Below, piece after piece: positions 32,583 through 42,718 of a DNA stretch of 64,000 bases. Where the stretch lies: positions 1 to 64,000 of the forward strand of contig CAJKAR010000007.1 in the NCBI GenBank assembly GCA_905197955.1, read 5' to 3'. Each line of letters begins with the position of its first letter. The stretch's first letter is position 1. Origin of the DNA: an uncultured Lentisphaeria bacterium (GTDB lineage: Bacteria; Verrucomicrobiota; Lentisphaeria; Victivallales; UBA1829). Below the pieces are notes generated by a model, which was not told where the DNA came from, did not search any database, and saw only the letters and a list, made by a program, of their open reading frames with translations. The position numbers were made by a program, and so were the translations under genes.

Positions 32583-33686
32583 ATGAACGTACGATTTTTG
32601 AACTTGTTATGGCTGCTTGCATGCAGTCTTGCATATCCGTTTTCCGCTTTTCCGGCGCCTTCCGGAGGCGGAGTTGTGGTTGGAGTGGAAAAGGTCACAG
32701 AGTGTGAGGATTATGAGACCCGTCAGTATACAGGGCAGGTGGTTTCAAAATCCGTGGTGAACATTGTAGCGCGTGTCTCCGGAGAAATCCTGGAGATCGG
32801 GTTCAAGGATGGTGATGTTGTACACAAAGGCCAGATGCTTTATAAACTGGATCCTGTTCAATATGAGGCATCGGTCAAGGGCGCGGAGGCTAGCATTGAA
32901 AAGTGCAAGGCCGAACTTACTTATGCGCAGAGCAATTTCAACCGGATCAGTCTGCTGTATCAGAAGCAGGCATCCAGTCTGGACACCATGGAGAATGCCA
33001 AGTCCACTCTGGGAGCAGCAAAAGCGGCGCTGCTTTCCGCGGAAGCTAGTTTGATTACGGCAAAGGATAATCTGAAAAATACCGTGATTACGGCTCCGCA
33101 GGATGGACTTGTCGGGGTGACCGCTTTTACAGAGGGCAACTACATTACTCCGAACTCGGGAACGCTGCTTACGATTATTCAGGTTCAGCCGATCCGTGTC
33201 CGCTTTTCGATCAGTTCTGCGGATCTGCTTGCCATGTTCGGCAGTCACAAGGAACTCGTGAAGAATGGAAGAGTCAAAGTCAAACTTGCAGATGGCACCT
33301 GGTTCGGGGAAGCTGGTGAAATTGAACTTCTGAATAATGAAGTCAACTCCAGAACCGATGCAATCCAGATTTATGCAAGTTTTCCGAACAAGGAAAGAAA
33401 ACTTATTCAGGGCAGCACGTTATCGGTGACCCTTTCCCGCAAGAACGGAAAACTGCTGCCGGCGATTTCCCCTTCGGCTTTGATGCATGATGAAAAAGGA
33501 TCGTATGTCTACATTCTGGATTCAGAGAATAAAGTGGAAAAGCGGTATGTTACACCCGGCAACGCAACTTCGAAACTCCAGATGATCAAAGCTGGTTTGA
33601 AAAAAGGGGAAATTGTTGTTGCAAAAGGAACGCATAAGGCGATGCCCGGAATGAAGGTGGAACCGGATTTCGGAACAAAGGGGTGA
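32583..33686 (+). CDS. RND efflux periplasmic adaptor (AcrA/MexA-like)
   Basis: 367 residues with a signal peptide (1-25, ending FPAPS), though without a clear lipobox. Barrel-sandwich strands VSKSVVNIVARVSGEILEI then KDGDVVHKGQMLYKLDP flank a coiled-coil hairpin (about 95-150), and a beta-barrel and membrane-proximal domain follow. GGAGG precedes the ATG. It pairs with the RND permease 4 bp downstream, which is disrupted, so this adaptor may lack its native pump or serve another. Confidence 0.92.
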   Translation: MNVRFLNLLWLLACSLAYPFSAFPAPSGGGVVVGVEKVTECEDYETRQYTGQVVSKSVVNIVARVSGEILEIGFKDGDVVHKGQMLYKLDPVQYEASVKGAEASIEKCKAELTYAQSNFNRISLLYQKQASSLDTMENAKSTLGAAKAALLSAEASLITAKDNLKNTVITAPQDGLVGVTAFTEGNYITPNSGTLLTIIQVQPIRVRFSISSADLLAMFGSHKELVKNGRVKVKLADGTWFGEAGEIELLNNEVNSRTDAIQIYASFPNKERKLIQGSTLSVTLSRKNGKLLPAISPSALMHDEKGSYVYILDSENKVEKRYVTPGNATSKLQMIKAGLKKGEIVVAKGTHKAMPGMKVEPDFGTKG

Positions 33687-33690
33687 GACG

Positions 33691-36600
33691 ATGTTTTCCA
33701 GAATTTTCATAGAACGTCCGCGTCTGGCCATGGTGGTCAGTCTGGTCCTGGTGCTGACCGGAGTGATTTCCCTGTTCAAACTGCCGGTCGCGGAGTATCC
33801 GGAAATTGCCCCGCCGACTCTGTTCGTCTCCACGACATACCCGGGAGCAAGCGCCGAGGTGATTGTTCAGACCGTTGCGATTCCTCTGGAAGATGAAATC
33901 AACGGCGTGGATGACCTTCTCTACTTTACATCAACCAGCGATAATTCCGGTAATTATTCCTGCCGCGTGACTTTCCAGAGCGGTACGGATACGGATATTG
34001 CCATGGTTAATCTTCAGAATGCCGTCAATCGTGCTGAGGTGAATTTGCCCTCAGATGTGACGAAGAACGGAGTCTCCGTTGAAAAACGCGGAAACGATCT
34101 GCTTGCCATGTTTGCATTTCTGACCGATGGAACTGAAATGGATCTGATGGCTCTGAACAACTATGTCGATTCCAATATTAAAGATGCCATTTGCCGTATT
34201 CCCGGAGTCTCTTCAGCGGAGATCATGGCGGCTTAGGAGTATTCCATGCGGCTCTGGCTGGATCCGCTGCGGATGTCTGGGCTGGGAATTTCCACCTCGG
34301 ATATTACCACTGCGGTGGAATCTCAGAATATTCAGGCGGCTGCCGGATCCATTGGAACAGAACATTCCAATCAGTATGTTTATTACAAATTGAACGTCAA
34401 AGGGCGTCTCGTGACGCCGGAGGAGTTCGGAAACATTGTGATCCGTCATGATACGGATGGCAGTATTGTCCGGATGAAAGATATTGCCAAAGTCGAGATC
34501 GGAGCCAGTTCCTATGCCGGCAAGAGTCTGTTCAACGGCAGGGAATCGGTGGGGCTTGGCGTGTACAGAACCCCGGATGCAAATGCGCTGGAGACCGTGA
34601 ACAGAATCAAGGCGGAACTCGAAAAATGGAAGAAAATGCTTCCGGAGGGCGTTACCTGCGAAGTGGCATATGATCCGACGGAGTTTATCAAAGTGTCCAT
34701 GACAGAGATCGTGACCACTCTTGTGTCCGCTCTTCTGCTTGTGGTTCTGATCTCCTGGCTCTTTCTTCAGGACTGGCGGGCCACACTGATTCCTTCGATA
34801 GCCATTCCTGTGGCGCTTCTTGGAACGTTTCCGTTTCTTTACGCGCTCAATTACAGTATCAATGTGCTGACCATGTTCGGGCTGATTCTGGTGGTGGGAT
34901 CCCTTTGCGATGATGCAATCGTGGTTGTGGAGAACTGTCAGGCTCTGATGGAGCGTGAAGGACTCTCCCCCAAAGAGGCGGCGCTCAAATGCATGAATCA
35001 GATTACCGGGGCGATCATTGCAACGACTCTTGTGACTGTTGCCTGCTATGCTCCTCTTGCGTTTTATGGAGGAATGGTCGGCAATATCTACATGCAGTTT
35101 GCGGTATCCATGTGTATTGCACTGTGTCTTTCGACGGTTGTGGCAATGACCTTGAGTCCCGCATTGTGTGCTCTTCTGCTCCGGAAACCCGACGGAAAGG
35201 TCCCGGTGATCTTCCGTCCGTTCAACCGTGTATTGGACGGCAGCCGGAAAATTTACTCTTTCTTTGTTACGTTTCTGGTGCGCCGCGCAGTTCTGACGCT
35301 GCTGCTTCTGATTGCCGTATGCGGTGTGATCTGGCTGCTTTTCGGCAAGGTGCACAGTTCCTTTCTTCCGCAGGAGGACAAGGGGGAATTTATGTGCGAC
35401 ATTGAGTTGCCGCGTGGCGCCTCTGTTTCCCGAACCGATGCTGTCCTGAATGAATTTCTGAAGAAGATTGCGGATATCAAAGGAATCCGTTCCACCATGA
35501 TTATTTCCGGAAAAAGCGTGATGTCCGGCAGCGGAGAAAATGTCGCCCGCTGCATTGTGCGCCTGGATCCCTGGGATCAGCGGACCACTCCGGAGCTTGG
35601 TCTTGATTCCATTATTAATCAGATTCAGCAGCGGACCAGATCCATTTCAGATGCTTCCGTCATTTCATTCACCCCGCCGGCGATTATGGGACTTGGTGCG
35701 GCAGGCGGAGCCAATTTCAATCTCTGCGGAATCGGAGACATCGATTCCGGAGAACTTGCCGCTCATGCCAAACGGTTTGCCATGGAGCTTTCCTCCAAAC
35801 CGGAAGTTCGGTCCGCCATGACCGCATTTAATGCGGATACCCCTCAGCTTTTTCTGGATATCAACCGGGAAAAGCGGAGACTCTGGGGGTTGCAACCGGG
35901 ACCATTTTTTCCACTCTCCAAAGCAAGCTGGCTTCGCTCTACATCAATGACTTCACGTTCCTAGGGCACAACTATGAATCAAGATGCAGTCCACGGCGGA
36001 TAATCGCGCCACACTGGACAACATCCGGGAAATTCAGGTTCCCAACGATTCCGGCGAGATGGTTCCTTTGAGCTCTCTTGGAACGCTCCATTATACGATC
36101 GGGCCAAGTCAGATTACGCGATTCAACAAGATGTCCAGCGCCGAGATGAATGCGCAGGCCGCAACCGGAGTCAGTTCCCAGCGAATCTTTGAATTGGTGG
36201 AAGGCTGGAAGCTGCCTCAGAATTATCTGATTGAGTGGACCGGACTGAGTTATCAGGAAAAGCAGAATCAGGGACAGATTATCTATCTGATGGCTCTGGC
36301 TCTTCTCTTTGCATATCTCTTTCTGGTTGCCCAGTACGAGAGCTGGACGATTCCGGTGCCTGTGATGTTTGCGGTTTCCTTTGCGATTCTGGGTGCGCTG
36401 CTCGGTCTTCTGATTACCGGCGAGACTCTGAGTATCTATGCTCAGCTTGGCATGGTGATGCTGATCGGGCTTGCTGCAAAAAACGCCATTCTGATGGTGG
36501 AGTTCTCCAAGCAGGAGCGCGAGAGCGGCAAGAGTGTGTTTGAAGCCGCTCTGAACGGAGCAAATCTGCGTTACCGCGCGGTGCTGATGACGGCATGGAG

Positions 36601-36829
36601 CTTTCTCTTCGGCGTATTTCCTCTGGTGATCGCCACTGGCGCAGGTTCCGGAAACCGGAGAGCGATCGGAATTACGACTTTTTCCGGAATGGTACTTGCC
36701 ACACTGATCGGAATTATCTTCACTCCGGCGTTGTATGCGGCGTTCCAGCGGATTCGCGAATATTTGAAAACAAAACTGCATCTGGTGTCACGGGGTACCG
36801 CGGTGCCGTCTGAAGGGGCAAAGGAATGA
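33691..36829 (+). pseudogene. RND efflux permease (AcrB-like), disrupted by one stop and two frameshifts
   Basis: Read together the pieces give a full-length (about 1045-codon) HAE1-type RND transporter: N-terminal FIERPRLAMVVSLVLVLTG, first porter region, TM4 with DDAIVVVENC, and the C-terminal TM block with GLAAKNAILMVEF. It is broken by an in-frame TAG (34234-34236, just before EYSMRLWLDP). A single-base loss near 35872 shifts the frame to read AETLGVATGTIFSTLQ, and another near 35972 shifts it to MQSTADNRATL. The lesions disrupt a gene that otherwise still matches the family well, so the loss is recent or includes assembly errors. Confidence 0.88.
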
Positions 36830-38235
36830 GTCTCTCCTCCGGAAAAGATCTGACAAGGGGAAATGCCGCATGGAATCTGCTGAATTTTACGGTACCTTTC
36901 CTTCTGGCGTTTTTCCTCCAGATCTTTTACGGAACGGTGGATGTGATTGCTGTTGGCCGTTTCGGCGGAGGCAGTTTAGATGTTTCTGCCGTTGCAAGCG
37001 GAAGTGAAGTGATGCAGCTGGTGGCGTCTCTGATCGCAGGTCTTACGACCGGAGCAACCGTGCTGATCGGACAGTGTTACGGAGCAAAGGATTATCAGAG
37101 CGTCAACCGCTGCATCGGGATGACTCTGAGCGTTTCCCTGCTGGCCTCTCTTCTTCTGACGGGTGTCATGGTGCCGATGATTCCCCTGATCGCGCGCTGG
37201 CTGAACACCCCGCCGGAAGCATTCGAGCAGACCGTCGCCTATGGAACCATCTGTTCCTGGGGAATCGTATTCATTTTCGGCTACAACGCGCTTTCCGCGA
37301 TTTTCCGTGGACTGGGCAACTCCACCGCGCCGCTGATTTTTGTTGGGATTGCCTGTGTGGTCAACATCATCGGGGATCTTCTTCTGGTCATCGTGTTCCA
37401 GATGGGGGTGACGGGAGTTGCCATTGCCACGGTTTCCTCTCAGGCACTGAGTATGATTTTTGCTTTGATTTTTCTGTATCGAGGTGATTTCGGTTTCCGT
37501 TTTCAGGCGCGGAATTTTCGCATATCCTGGCAACTGGCGTGGTGTTATGCGAAGATCGGCATTCCGATCGGGGTGCAGGGAATTGTCGTCGGACTCTCCT
37601 TTCTCTTCATTTTCACGATCGTCAACTCCATGGGGCTTGCCGCTTCCGCCGGATATGGCATCTGTAACAAAATCAACGGGTTCGCGATGCTTCCGGCGAT
37701 CGCCTTTTCCATGGCGATTTCCGCTGCGACTGCTCAGAATATCGGTGCTCAGAAACCATATCGTGCAATCCGGACTCTCTGGCTTGGAGTCGGTTATACG
37801 ATGTCTTTCGGTGCGGTTGCGCTGCTGCTCCTGCAATGCTTTCCACGGCAGTTCATCACGCTGTTTCTGGATCCTTCCGGTCCTAATGCGGAAGCCGCTA
37901 TTGCCGCGGCGACCAGTTACATCCGGAGTTTCAGCTGGGAGTTTGTTCTTGTCCCGATTGTCTTCTGCACCAACGGTTTTTTCAATGGCTGCGGCCGTTC
38001 TTTCTTCTCGATGGCGAACAATCTGGGAGGAACGTTTTTTGTTCGTCTGCCCGCAGCCTATCTGCTGAGCCATCTGAGCGGAGCGACGTTATTTGAAGTC
38101 GGATTTGCGGCTCCGTTGGCTTCGTTTGTTTCCAATGTGATCGCTCTGATCTATCTTTGGAGCGGACGCTGGAAAAAACCGCGTTCCAAGATAGAAGGGA
38201 ATCCTGTTTCCTCTCCTGAAGATTCTCCTGCATGA
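36826..38235 (+). CDS. MATE-family efflux transporter
   Basis: 469 residues with 12 predicted membrane segments in two six-helix halves: N half from about 20 (LLNFTVPFLLAFFLQIFYGTVDVI), C half from about 245. The sequence GRFGGGSLDVSAVA and the repeated GxGxxxA helices fit the DinF/NorM-type MatE fold. Drug or cation exchange with Na+ or H+ is expected. Its ATG overlaps the RND stop (36826-36829) and follows GAAGGGG. It is the only intact transporter of this efflux operon. Confidence 0.92.
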   Translation: MSLSSGKDLTRGNAAWNLLNFTVPFLLAFFLQIFYGTVDVIAVGRFGGGSLDVSAVASGSEVMQLVASLIAGLTTGATVLIGQCYGAKDYQSVNRCIGMTLSVSLLASLLLTGVMVPMIPLIARWLNTPPEAFEQTVAYGTICSWGIVFIFGYNALSAIFRGLGNSTAPLIFVGIACVVNIIGDLLLVIVFQMGVTGVAIATVSSQALSMIFALIFLYRGDFGFRFQARNFRISWQLAWCYAKIGIPIGVQGIVVGLSFLFIFTIVNSMGLAASAGYGICNKINGFAMLPAIAFSMAISAATAQNIGAQKPYRAIRTLWLGVGYTMSFGAVALLLLQCFPRQFITLFLDPSGPNAEAAIAAATSYIRSFSWEFVLVPIVFCTNGFFNGCGRSFFSMANNLGGTFFVRLPAAYLLSHLSGATLFEVGFAAPLASFVSNVIALIYLWSGRWKKPRSKIEGNPVSSPEDSPA

Positions 38236-38260
38236 TGTTTTACCTGCTGCAAGGAATTCC

Positions 38261-38286
38261 AAAAAAAGCCCCGGAAAATCCGGGGC
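38261..38286 (-). terminator. Leftward intrinsic terminator, second copy
   Basis: On the minus strand GCCCCGGA-TTT-TCCGGGGC is followed by seven T residues. It is the distal copy of the duplicated terminator. Confidence 0.85.
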
Positions 38287-38353
38287 AGATGCCAAAGTCA
38301 ATCGACTTCTGAAGATTCTCCTGCATGATGTTTTACCTGCTGCAAGGAATTCC

Positions 38354-38380
38354 AAAAAAAAGCCCCGGAAAATCCGGGGC
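38354..38380 (-). terminator. Leftward intrinsic terminator of rubrerythrin
   Basis: On the minus strand GCCCCGGA-TTT-TCCGGGGC is followed by eight T residues, 30 bp after the rubrerythrin stop. Confidence 0.88.
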
Positions 38381-38409
38381 AGATGCCGAAGTCAATCGAC
38401 ATGGAGACA

Positions 38410-38946
38410 TCAATAGTTTTCTGCAAGAATCTGGAAGTAGGCTTTCGGGTGCTTGCAGGTCGGGCACATTTCAGGAGCCTTCTCGCCTTCATAGACATGG
38501 CCGCAGTTCATGCAGATCCATTTTGTCGGGGTGGCTCTGACAAAGACTTCGCCCTTTTCGATGTTCGCAAGAAGCTTGCGATAGCGCTCTTCGTGACGTT
38601 TCTCGATCGCCGCTACGCGCTCCAGCTGACGGGCAATATCCTCATATCCTTCCGCCTGAGCTTCTTTCGCGAAGTCGGCATACATTTCCGTCCATTCCTC
38701 GTGTTCGCCCGCTGCGGCCGCCGCGAGATTTTCCACTGTGGTTCCGATTCCGCCAAGGTGTTTGAACCAGAGTTTTGCGTGTTCTTTTTCATTTCCGGCG
38801 GTTTCTTCAAAAATGTCGGCGATCTGGTTGTAACCTTCTTTGCGGGCAACGCTGGCAAAATAGGTGTACTTGTTGCGGGCCTGAGACTCTCCGGCGAATG
38901 CATAAGCGAGGTTCTTTGCGGTCTTGCTGTCTTTGAATTCTGCCAT
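38410..38946 (-). CDS. rbr: Rubrerythrin
   Basis: 178 residues from ATG 38944-38946, which follows GGAGAAG; the frame is open to 39006. A ferritin-like four-helix domain carries the di-iron ligands (E in FAGESQARNKY, ExxH in EETAGNEKEHAK, E in AAIEKRHEERY). The C-terminal rubredoxin knuckle pair is CMNC and CPTC. It is a peroxide-scavenging enzyme of anaerobes. Its leader between 38947 and 39040 is AT-rich with a TTGAAA and an ATCAGA/TCTGAT inverted repeat. Confidence 0.95.
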   Translation of the reverse strand: MAEFKDSKTAKNLAYAFAGESQARNKYTYFASVARKEGYNQIADIFEETAGNEKEHAKLWFKHLGGIGTTVENLAAAAAGEHEEWTEMYADFAKEAQAEGYEDIARQLERVAAIEKRHEERYRKLLANIEKGEVFVRATPTKWICMNCGHVYEGEKAPEMCPTCKHPKAYFQILAENY

Positions 38947-39040
38947 TTTTTCTTCTCCGTTGTTTTGTTGGTTGAACAGCAGTTTCTTCTGTGATTTTCT
39001 CTGCATCAGATTCGTTTTCTGATATATTTAATAATAATTC

Positions 39041-39325
39041 CTATTTTTTATTTTTCAAGTCCTGATTCTGAATTTTTGCGAGATATTTTTGAAGTCCTTC
39101 CGCGAGCTGATCCGGACAGGAGGTCGGTTTTGCGCCGCAGCGGATGCCTTTCAGCAGATCAATCGTTTCCGAAATGGTTTTCCCCTTAACAAGACGGGAG
39201 ATTCCGATCAGATTTCCCGGACATCCGCCGAGAAAATGTACCGAATCAATCCGGTCTCCGTCCACTGTGACGGTGATCTTCGCCGAACAGACCATGGGGC
39301 TGGGTTCAAATGAAAAACTTTTCAT
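39041..39325 (-). CDS. TSCPD-domain protein
   Basis: 94 residues with the family hallmark CGAKPTSCPDQLAEGLQ near residue 63-79, and an upstream VHFLGGCPGN (about 29-38). This matches the short TIGR03905-type TSCPD proteins, related to the tail of adenosylcobalamin-dependent ribonucleotide reductases. The cysteines may bind metal; the role is not established. It is followed by the rubrerythrin gene, 94 bp downstream on the same strand. Confidence 0.88.
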   Translation of the reverse strand: MKSFSFEPSPMVCSAKITVTVDGDRIDSVHFLGGCPGNLIGISRLVKGKTISETIDLLKGIRCGAKPTSCPDQLAEGLQKYLAKIQNQDLKNKK

Positions 39326-39462
39326 ACGGTCAAGCCTTCTTTCTTGTTGCAGACTGAAGAATAGTTTAATTCAAAATTCGGGAAATTCAACCGGAGAAAC
39401 ACCGGAAATCGCAGAAAAGGTTCCTTCACTGCGTTTCAATCGGGGAAAGAGGAGGGGAGGGG

Positions 39463-40308
39463 TCAGGGGAGTCCGTTTCGCTTTTTCCGGAACTGCAGAG
39501 GTGTCACTCCGAAATATTTCCGGAAGGTATGGATGAAATGGGCACTGCCGGAAAACTTCAGCTGTTCGGCGATTTCCGCGATCGGCAGGGAGTCGGAGGC
39601 AATGAGATGCTGTGCCTCTTTCATTTTCAAATCGAGAATCATCTGGGATGGGGTCTTTGTGTAGAAGCGGTTCCAGTGACGGAAAAAGGAACGGCGCGAG
39701 AGTCCGTTTTCCCGGATCAGCTCATCCAGATTCCATTTTTCCTTGTAGCAGAGTTGAAGGGCGGAGGCGATCCGGCGGATTTTTTCTTCCTGCGGATCAT
39801 GCACTTCCCGGTTTTCCTTCTTCATCAGGACCAGTTCCAGAAGAAGGTTCCAGCAGAGAATATCCGCCTGATCGGCAACGCCCCGTTCCTGCGATTTCGG
39901 GAAAAGCGCAATCAGCGTCTGAATCAGTTCCAGGATGCGGGGTGTGAGGATGATTTCCCAGCAGATATTGTCAAATGCGATTCCCGCTTCGGCAAACTTC
40001 GGCAGAAGCGAGGAGTGATAGATGAAAAAAAACGCTTCCCGCTTTCCCCGGTAGTGATATTCATGTTCTTTGCCGTCGACTTTGACAAACACATGGGGAA
40101 AGCGGTTGGTGAAAATGTCTTTTTCAACGGTATCGACGGCAAATTCATCTTCGGAATTCATCCGGATGCAGAATTCAATCTGATTTTTATGCACACCGCA
40201 GAAGCGGTTGCTTTTCTCCGTGACAATTCCGATTTCCGAAACGGGAATCGGAAACCGGAGCAGACGCGGTGCTTCGGAAAAATCGACTCGGATCATCTTC
40301 AGCGGCAT
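39463..40308 (-). CDS. AraC-family transcriptional regulator
   Basis: 281 residues. The C-terminal 100 residues are the double HTH of AraC proteins (NLDELIRENGLSRRSFFRHW then IAEIAEQLKFSGSAHFIHTF and FGVTPLQFR). The N-terminal 170 residues are a ligand-binding domain of cupin-like type (FVKVDGKEHEYHYRGKREAFFF). ATG 40306-40308 follows GGAGAG. It lies 21 bp after the aldo/keto reductase gene, so they are co-transcribed and it probably controls that operon. Confidence 0.9.
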   Translation of the reverse strand: MPLKMIRVDFSEAPRLLRFPIPVSEIGIVTEKSNRFCGVHKNQIEFCIRMNSEDEFAVDTVEKDIFTNRFPHVFVKVDGKEHEYHYRGKREAFFFIYHSSLLPKFAEAGIAFDNICWEIILTPRILELIQTLIALFPKSQERGVADQADILCWNLLLELVLMKKENREVHDPQEEKIRRIASALQLCYKEKWNLDELIRENGLSRRSFFRHWNRFYTKTPSQMILDLKMKEAQHLIASDSLPIAEIAEQLKFSGSAHFIHTFRKYFGVTPLQFRKKRNGLP

Positions 40309-40329
40309 GGCGTCTCTCCGGCGAGTGAA

Positions 40330-41319
40330 TCAGCTGTTCAGAATCCCGTCGATTCTGCGGAGTTCCTCCGCGGAGAATTCCGTATGTTTCAGGCAGCCGG
40401 CAATCTCTCTGATCTGTGCGGATGAACTTGCACCGATCAGGGCCGATGTCAGTTCCGGAACCCGCAGATTCCATGCGATTGCCATCTGAGCCAGAGTCTG
40501 TCCTCGTTCGGCGGCGATTCCGTTCAGGGCGCGAATTTTCTCCAGCAGCTCCGGTGTGAGATCCTTTGCGGAGAGGGTGCGTTTTGTATTCGCGCGGGAG
40601 TTCGCCGGGACCCCGTTGAGGTATTTGTCCGAGAGAAGTCCCTGTGCGAGCGGGGAAAATGTGATGCATCCGACTCCGTTGTTTCCCAGCACCTCGAACA
40701 GTCCTTCCTGTTCGTGATGACGGTCGAACATGTTGTAGCGCGGCTGATGGATCAGGCATGGTGTGCCGAGCTGCCGCAGGATCGCGATCGCTTTTTCCGC
40801 CTCCGGCGCCGGATAGTTGGAGATCCCGGCATAGAGCGCTTTTCCGCTGCGGACAATCGAATCGAGAGCTCCCATGGATTCCTCCAGCGGCGTATTCGGA
40901 TCGGGACGGTGGTGATAGAAGATATCCACATATTCAAGTCCCATGCGTTTCAGACTCTGGTCGCAGCTGGCGATGAGATATTTCCGTGATCCCCAGTCTC
41001 CGTATGGTCCGGGCCACATTGTATAGCCTGCTTTGCTGGAGATGATCATTTCATCGCGATAGGGTGCCATATCCTTTGCCATGATGCGGCCGAAATTCTC
41101 CTCAGCCGATCCGGGGATCGGACCGTAATTGTTGGCAAGATCGAAGTGGGTGATTCCGAGATCGAATGCCGTGTGGATCATGTCGATGCAGTTTTCCATG
41201 ACGTTGACGGATCCGAAGTTCTGCCAGAGTCCGAGCGAGATCGCCGGCAGCATGAGTCCGCTTTTCCCGCAGCGGCGGTATTTCATTTCCGAATAGCGTT
41301 CCGCAGATGCCTGATACAT
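40330..41319 (-). CDS. Aldo/keto reductase (L-glyceraldehyde-3-phosphate reductase-like)
   Basis: 329 residues, a TIM-barrel NADPH reductase. FDLANNYGPIPGSAEENFG carries the active-site Asp and Tyr, ISSKAGYTMWPGPYGDWGSRKYL the Lys and FYHHRPDPNTPLEE the His. The GPYGDWGSRK insert is typical of the YghZ/GPR subfamily (Kv-beta-like), which reduces glyceraldehyde-3-phosphate and other aldehydes. AGGAGGATC precedes ATG 41317-41319. It is followed by an AraC regulator. Confidence 0.9.
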   Translation of the reverse strand: MYQASAERYSEMKYRRCGKSGLMLPAISLGLWQNFGSVNVMENCIDMIHTAFDLGITHFDLANNYGPIPGSAEENFGRIMAKDMAPYRDEMIISSKAGYTMWPGPYGDWGSRKYLIASCDQSLKRMGLEYVDIFYHHRPDPNTPLEESMGALDSIVRSGKALYAGISNYPAPEAEKAIAILRQLGTPCLIHQPRYNMFDRHHEQEGLFEVLGNNGVGCITFSPLAQGLLSDKYLNGVPANSRANTKRTLSAKDLTPELLEKIRALNGIAAERGQTLAQMAIAWNLRVPELTSALIGASSSAQIREIAGCLKHTEFSAEELRRIDGILNS

Positions 41320-41434
41320 TGTGAAGATCCTCCTGTTTCAAGTGTATGATGTATCTGCGGTACCATACACGTTCATGGGACGACAGTCAACAGGGAAATG
41401 CAAAAGATTCTCCGGAGAATCTTTTTTTCTTTGC

Positions 41435-42718
41435 TCAGGCGTTGTTCTGTTCTTTCGTCTGTCTGCTTTGCGGAACCAGGGCTGGGGATGCCGCAACCAT
41501 TCCCGATGTATCGCTGCACTGCTGGAAGACCCGCAGATCAAAGACGGGAAGAATCGCCAGCAGATGATCGAAGATATCCGACTGGACCCCTTCGTAAACC
41601 GCCCACCGGGTGTCGTTTGTGAAACAGTAGATTTCCAGGGGAATACCGGAAACGCCCGGCTGAAGCTGGCGTACCAGCAGAGTCATTCCCTGATGGATGT
41701 GCGGATTGCTGCGGAGATACTGCTCGACATACGCGCGGAAGGTGCCGAGATTCGTGACTCGGCGTTCATTGATCGGTTTGGCACCCTGAGCTTCGAGTCT
41801 GGCGTTCCATTCGGCAAGCTCCTTGCGTTTGCGTTCGAGATAATCGTTCAGGAGGACGAATTCTTCGAGGCGTTTGATTTCCGCTTCATCGAGAAAACGG
41901 ACACTCCGCTGATCGAGGTAGAGAGCCCGTTTGATGCGTCGTCCTCCTGCCTCCTGCATGCCGCGCCAGTTTTTGAAGGAATCGGTGATCAGCTTCCGGA
42001 CGGGAATGGTGGTGATGGTCTTGTCCCAGTTCTGCACCTTGACGGTGTGGAGCGCAACTTCGATGACATCTCCATCGGCGTTCTGACTTGGCATTTCGAT
42101 CCAGTCGCCGATCCGGACCATGTCGTTGGTTCCGAGCTGAATGCTGGCGACGAGCGAAAGAATGGTGTCCTGAAAAATCAGCATCAGCACCGCGGCCATC
42201 GCTCCGAGTCCGGAAAGCAGAATCAGAGGATTGCGGTTGATCAGCGTTGCGATAATCAGGATGACGGCCACGGCGGAAAGAAAAATTTTCAGAAGCTGAA
42301 GATATCCTTTGATTGGTTTTGTCGCCGCATCCGGTCTTCTGCGATAGATCAGTTCAATCAGGTCGAGGATCCGTGCCATCGCCAGTGTTGAGGTGAGCAC
42401 GATGAATGCGTTGCAGACATTCCGAATGACGGTTTCCATCGCCTCATGCACATCCGGCACCACGGTCGCTCCGTACGAGAGCACCAGCGCCGGGACAATA
42501 TTCGCCAGACGCGAGATGATCGCCAGGCGGATTCCGTGTTCTTCCGAATCTCCCGGCAATGCTTTCAGAATTCTCTGCAGCCCGCGCAGCAGAATGCATT
42601 TCGTGAGAAAGTTGACTGCGAACGCCAGCAGAAGCAGTCCGCACACAACTGCGGCACTGTACACCCACGGCGGATAAGACGCAAGCAGATCTTTCAAGAG
42701 CTTTAAAAGGGAATCCAT
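41435..42718 (-). CDS. Mechanosensitive ion channel, MscS family (YbdG-like)
   Basis: 427 residues from ATG 42716-42718; the longer frame to 42901 is basic, lacks a ribosome site and is unlikely. Several membrane helices occupy about 1-190. The conserved MscS pore helix and beta domain follow: GLGAMAAVLMLIFQDTILSLVASIQL, then GDWIEMPSQNADGDVIEVALHTVKVQNWD. The insertion region with SFKNWRGMQEAGGRRIKR matches YbdG (miniconductance) channels. It should protect the cell from hypo-osmotic shock. Confidence 0.9.
   Translation of the reverse strand: MDSLLKLLKDLLASYPPWVYSAAVVCGLLLLAFAVNFLTKCILLRGLQRILKALPGDSEEHGIRLAIISRLANIVPALVLSYGATVVPDVHEAMETVIRNVCNAFIVLTSTLAMARILDLIELIYRRRPDAATKPIKGYLQLLKIFLSAVAVILIIATLINRNPLILLSGLGAMAAVLMLIFQDTILSLVASIQLGTNDMVRIGDWIEMPSQNADGDVIEVALHTVKVQNWDKTITTIPVRKLITDSFKNWRGMQEAGGRRIKRALYLDQRSVRFLDEAEIKRLEEFVLLNDYLERKRKELAEWNARLEAQGAKPINERRVTNLGTFRAYVEQYLRSNPHIHQGMTLLVRQLQPGVSGIPLEIYCFTNDTRWAVYEGVQSDIFDHLLAILPVFDLRVFQQCSDTSGMVAASPALVPQSRQTKEQNNA

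Larger units (their letters stand above)
38216..38402. repeat. Tandem duplication (93 bp) of the MATE 3' end and a leftward terminator
   Basis: The segment from CTGAAGATTCTCCTGCATGA onward recurs at 38309 with a 93-bp period, differing at about three positions and by one extra A. Each copy contains the terminator for the opposite-strand rubrerythrin gene. Confidence 0.9.

Noticed and set aside
5475..36829. Recoding of TAG as an amino acid, because three otherwise good frames contain an in-frame TAG
   Set aside because: TAG ends intact genes here (for example ftsW at 53660 and the repeat protein at 22258), and the broken genes also carry TGA or frameshifts, so ordinary decay explains them.
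39005..39023. ATCAGA/TCTGAT palindrome as a PerR-type operator for rubrerythrin
   Set aside because: Arms are short and do not match the known PerR box; regulation by peroxide is plausible but not shown by this sequence.
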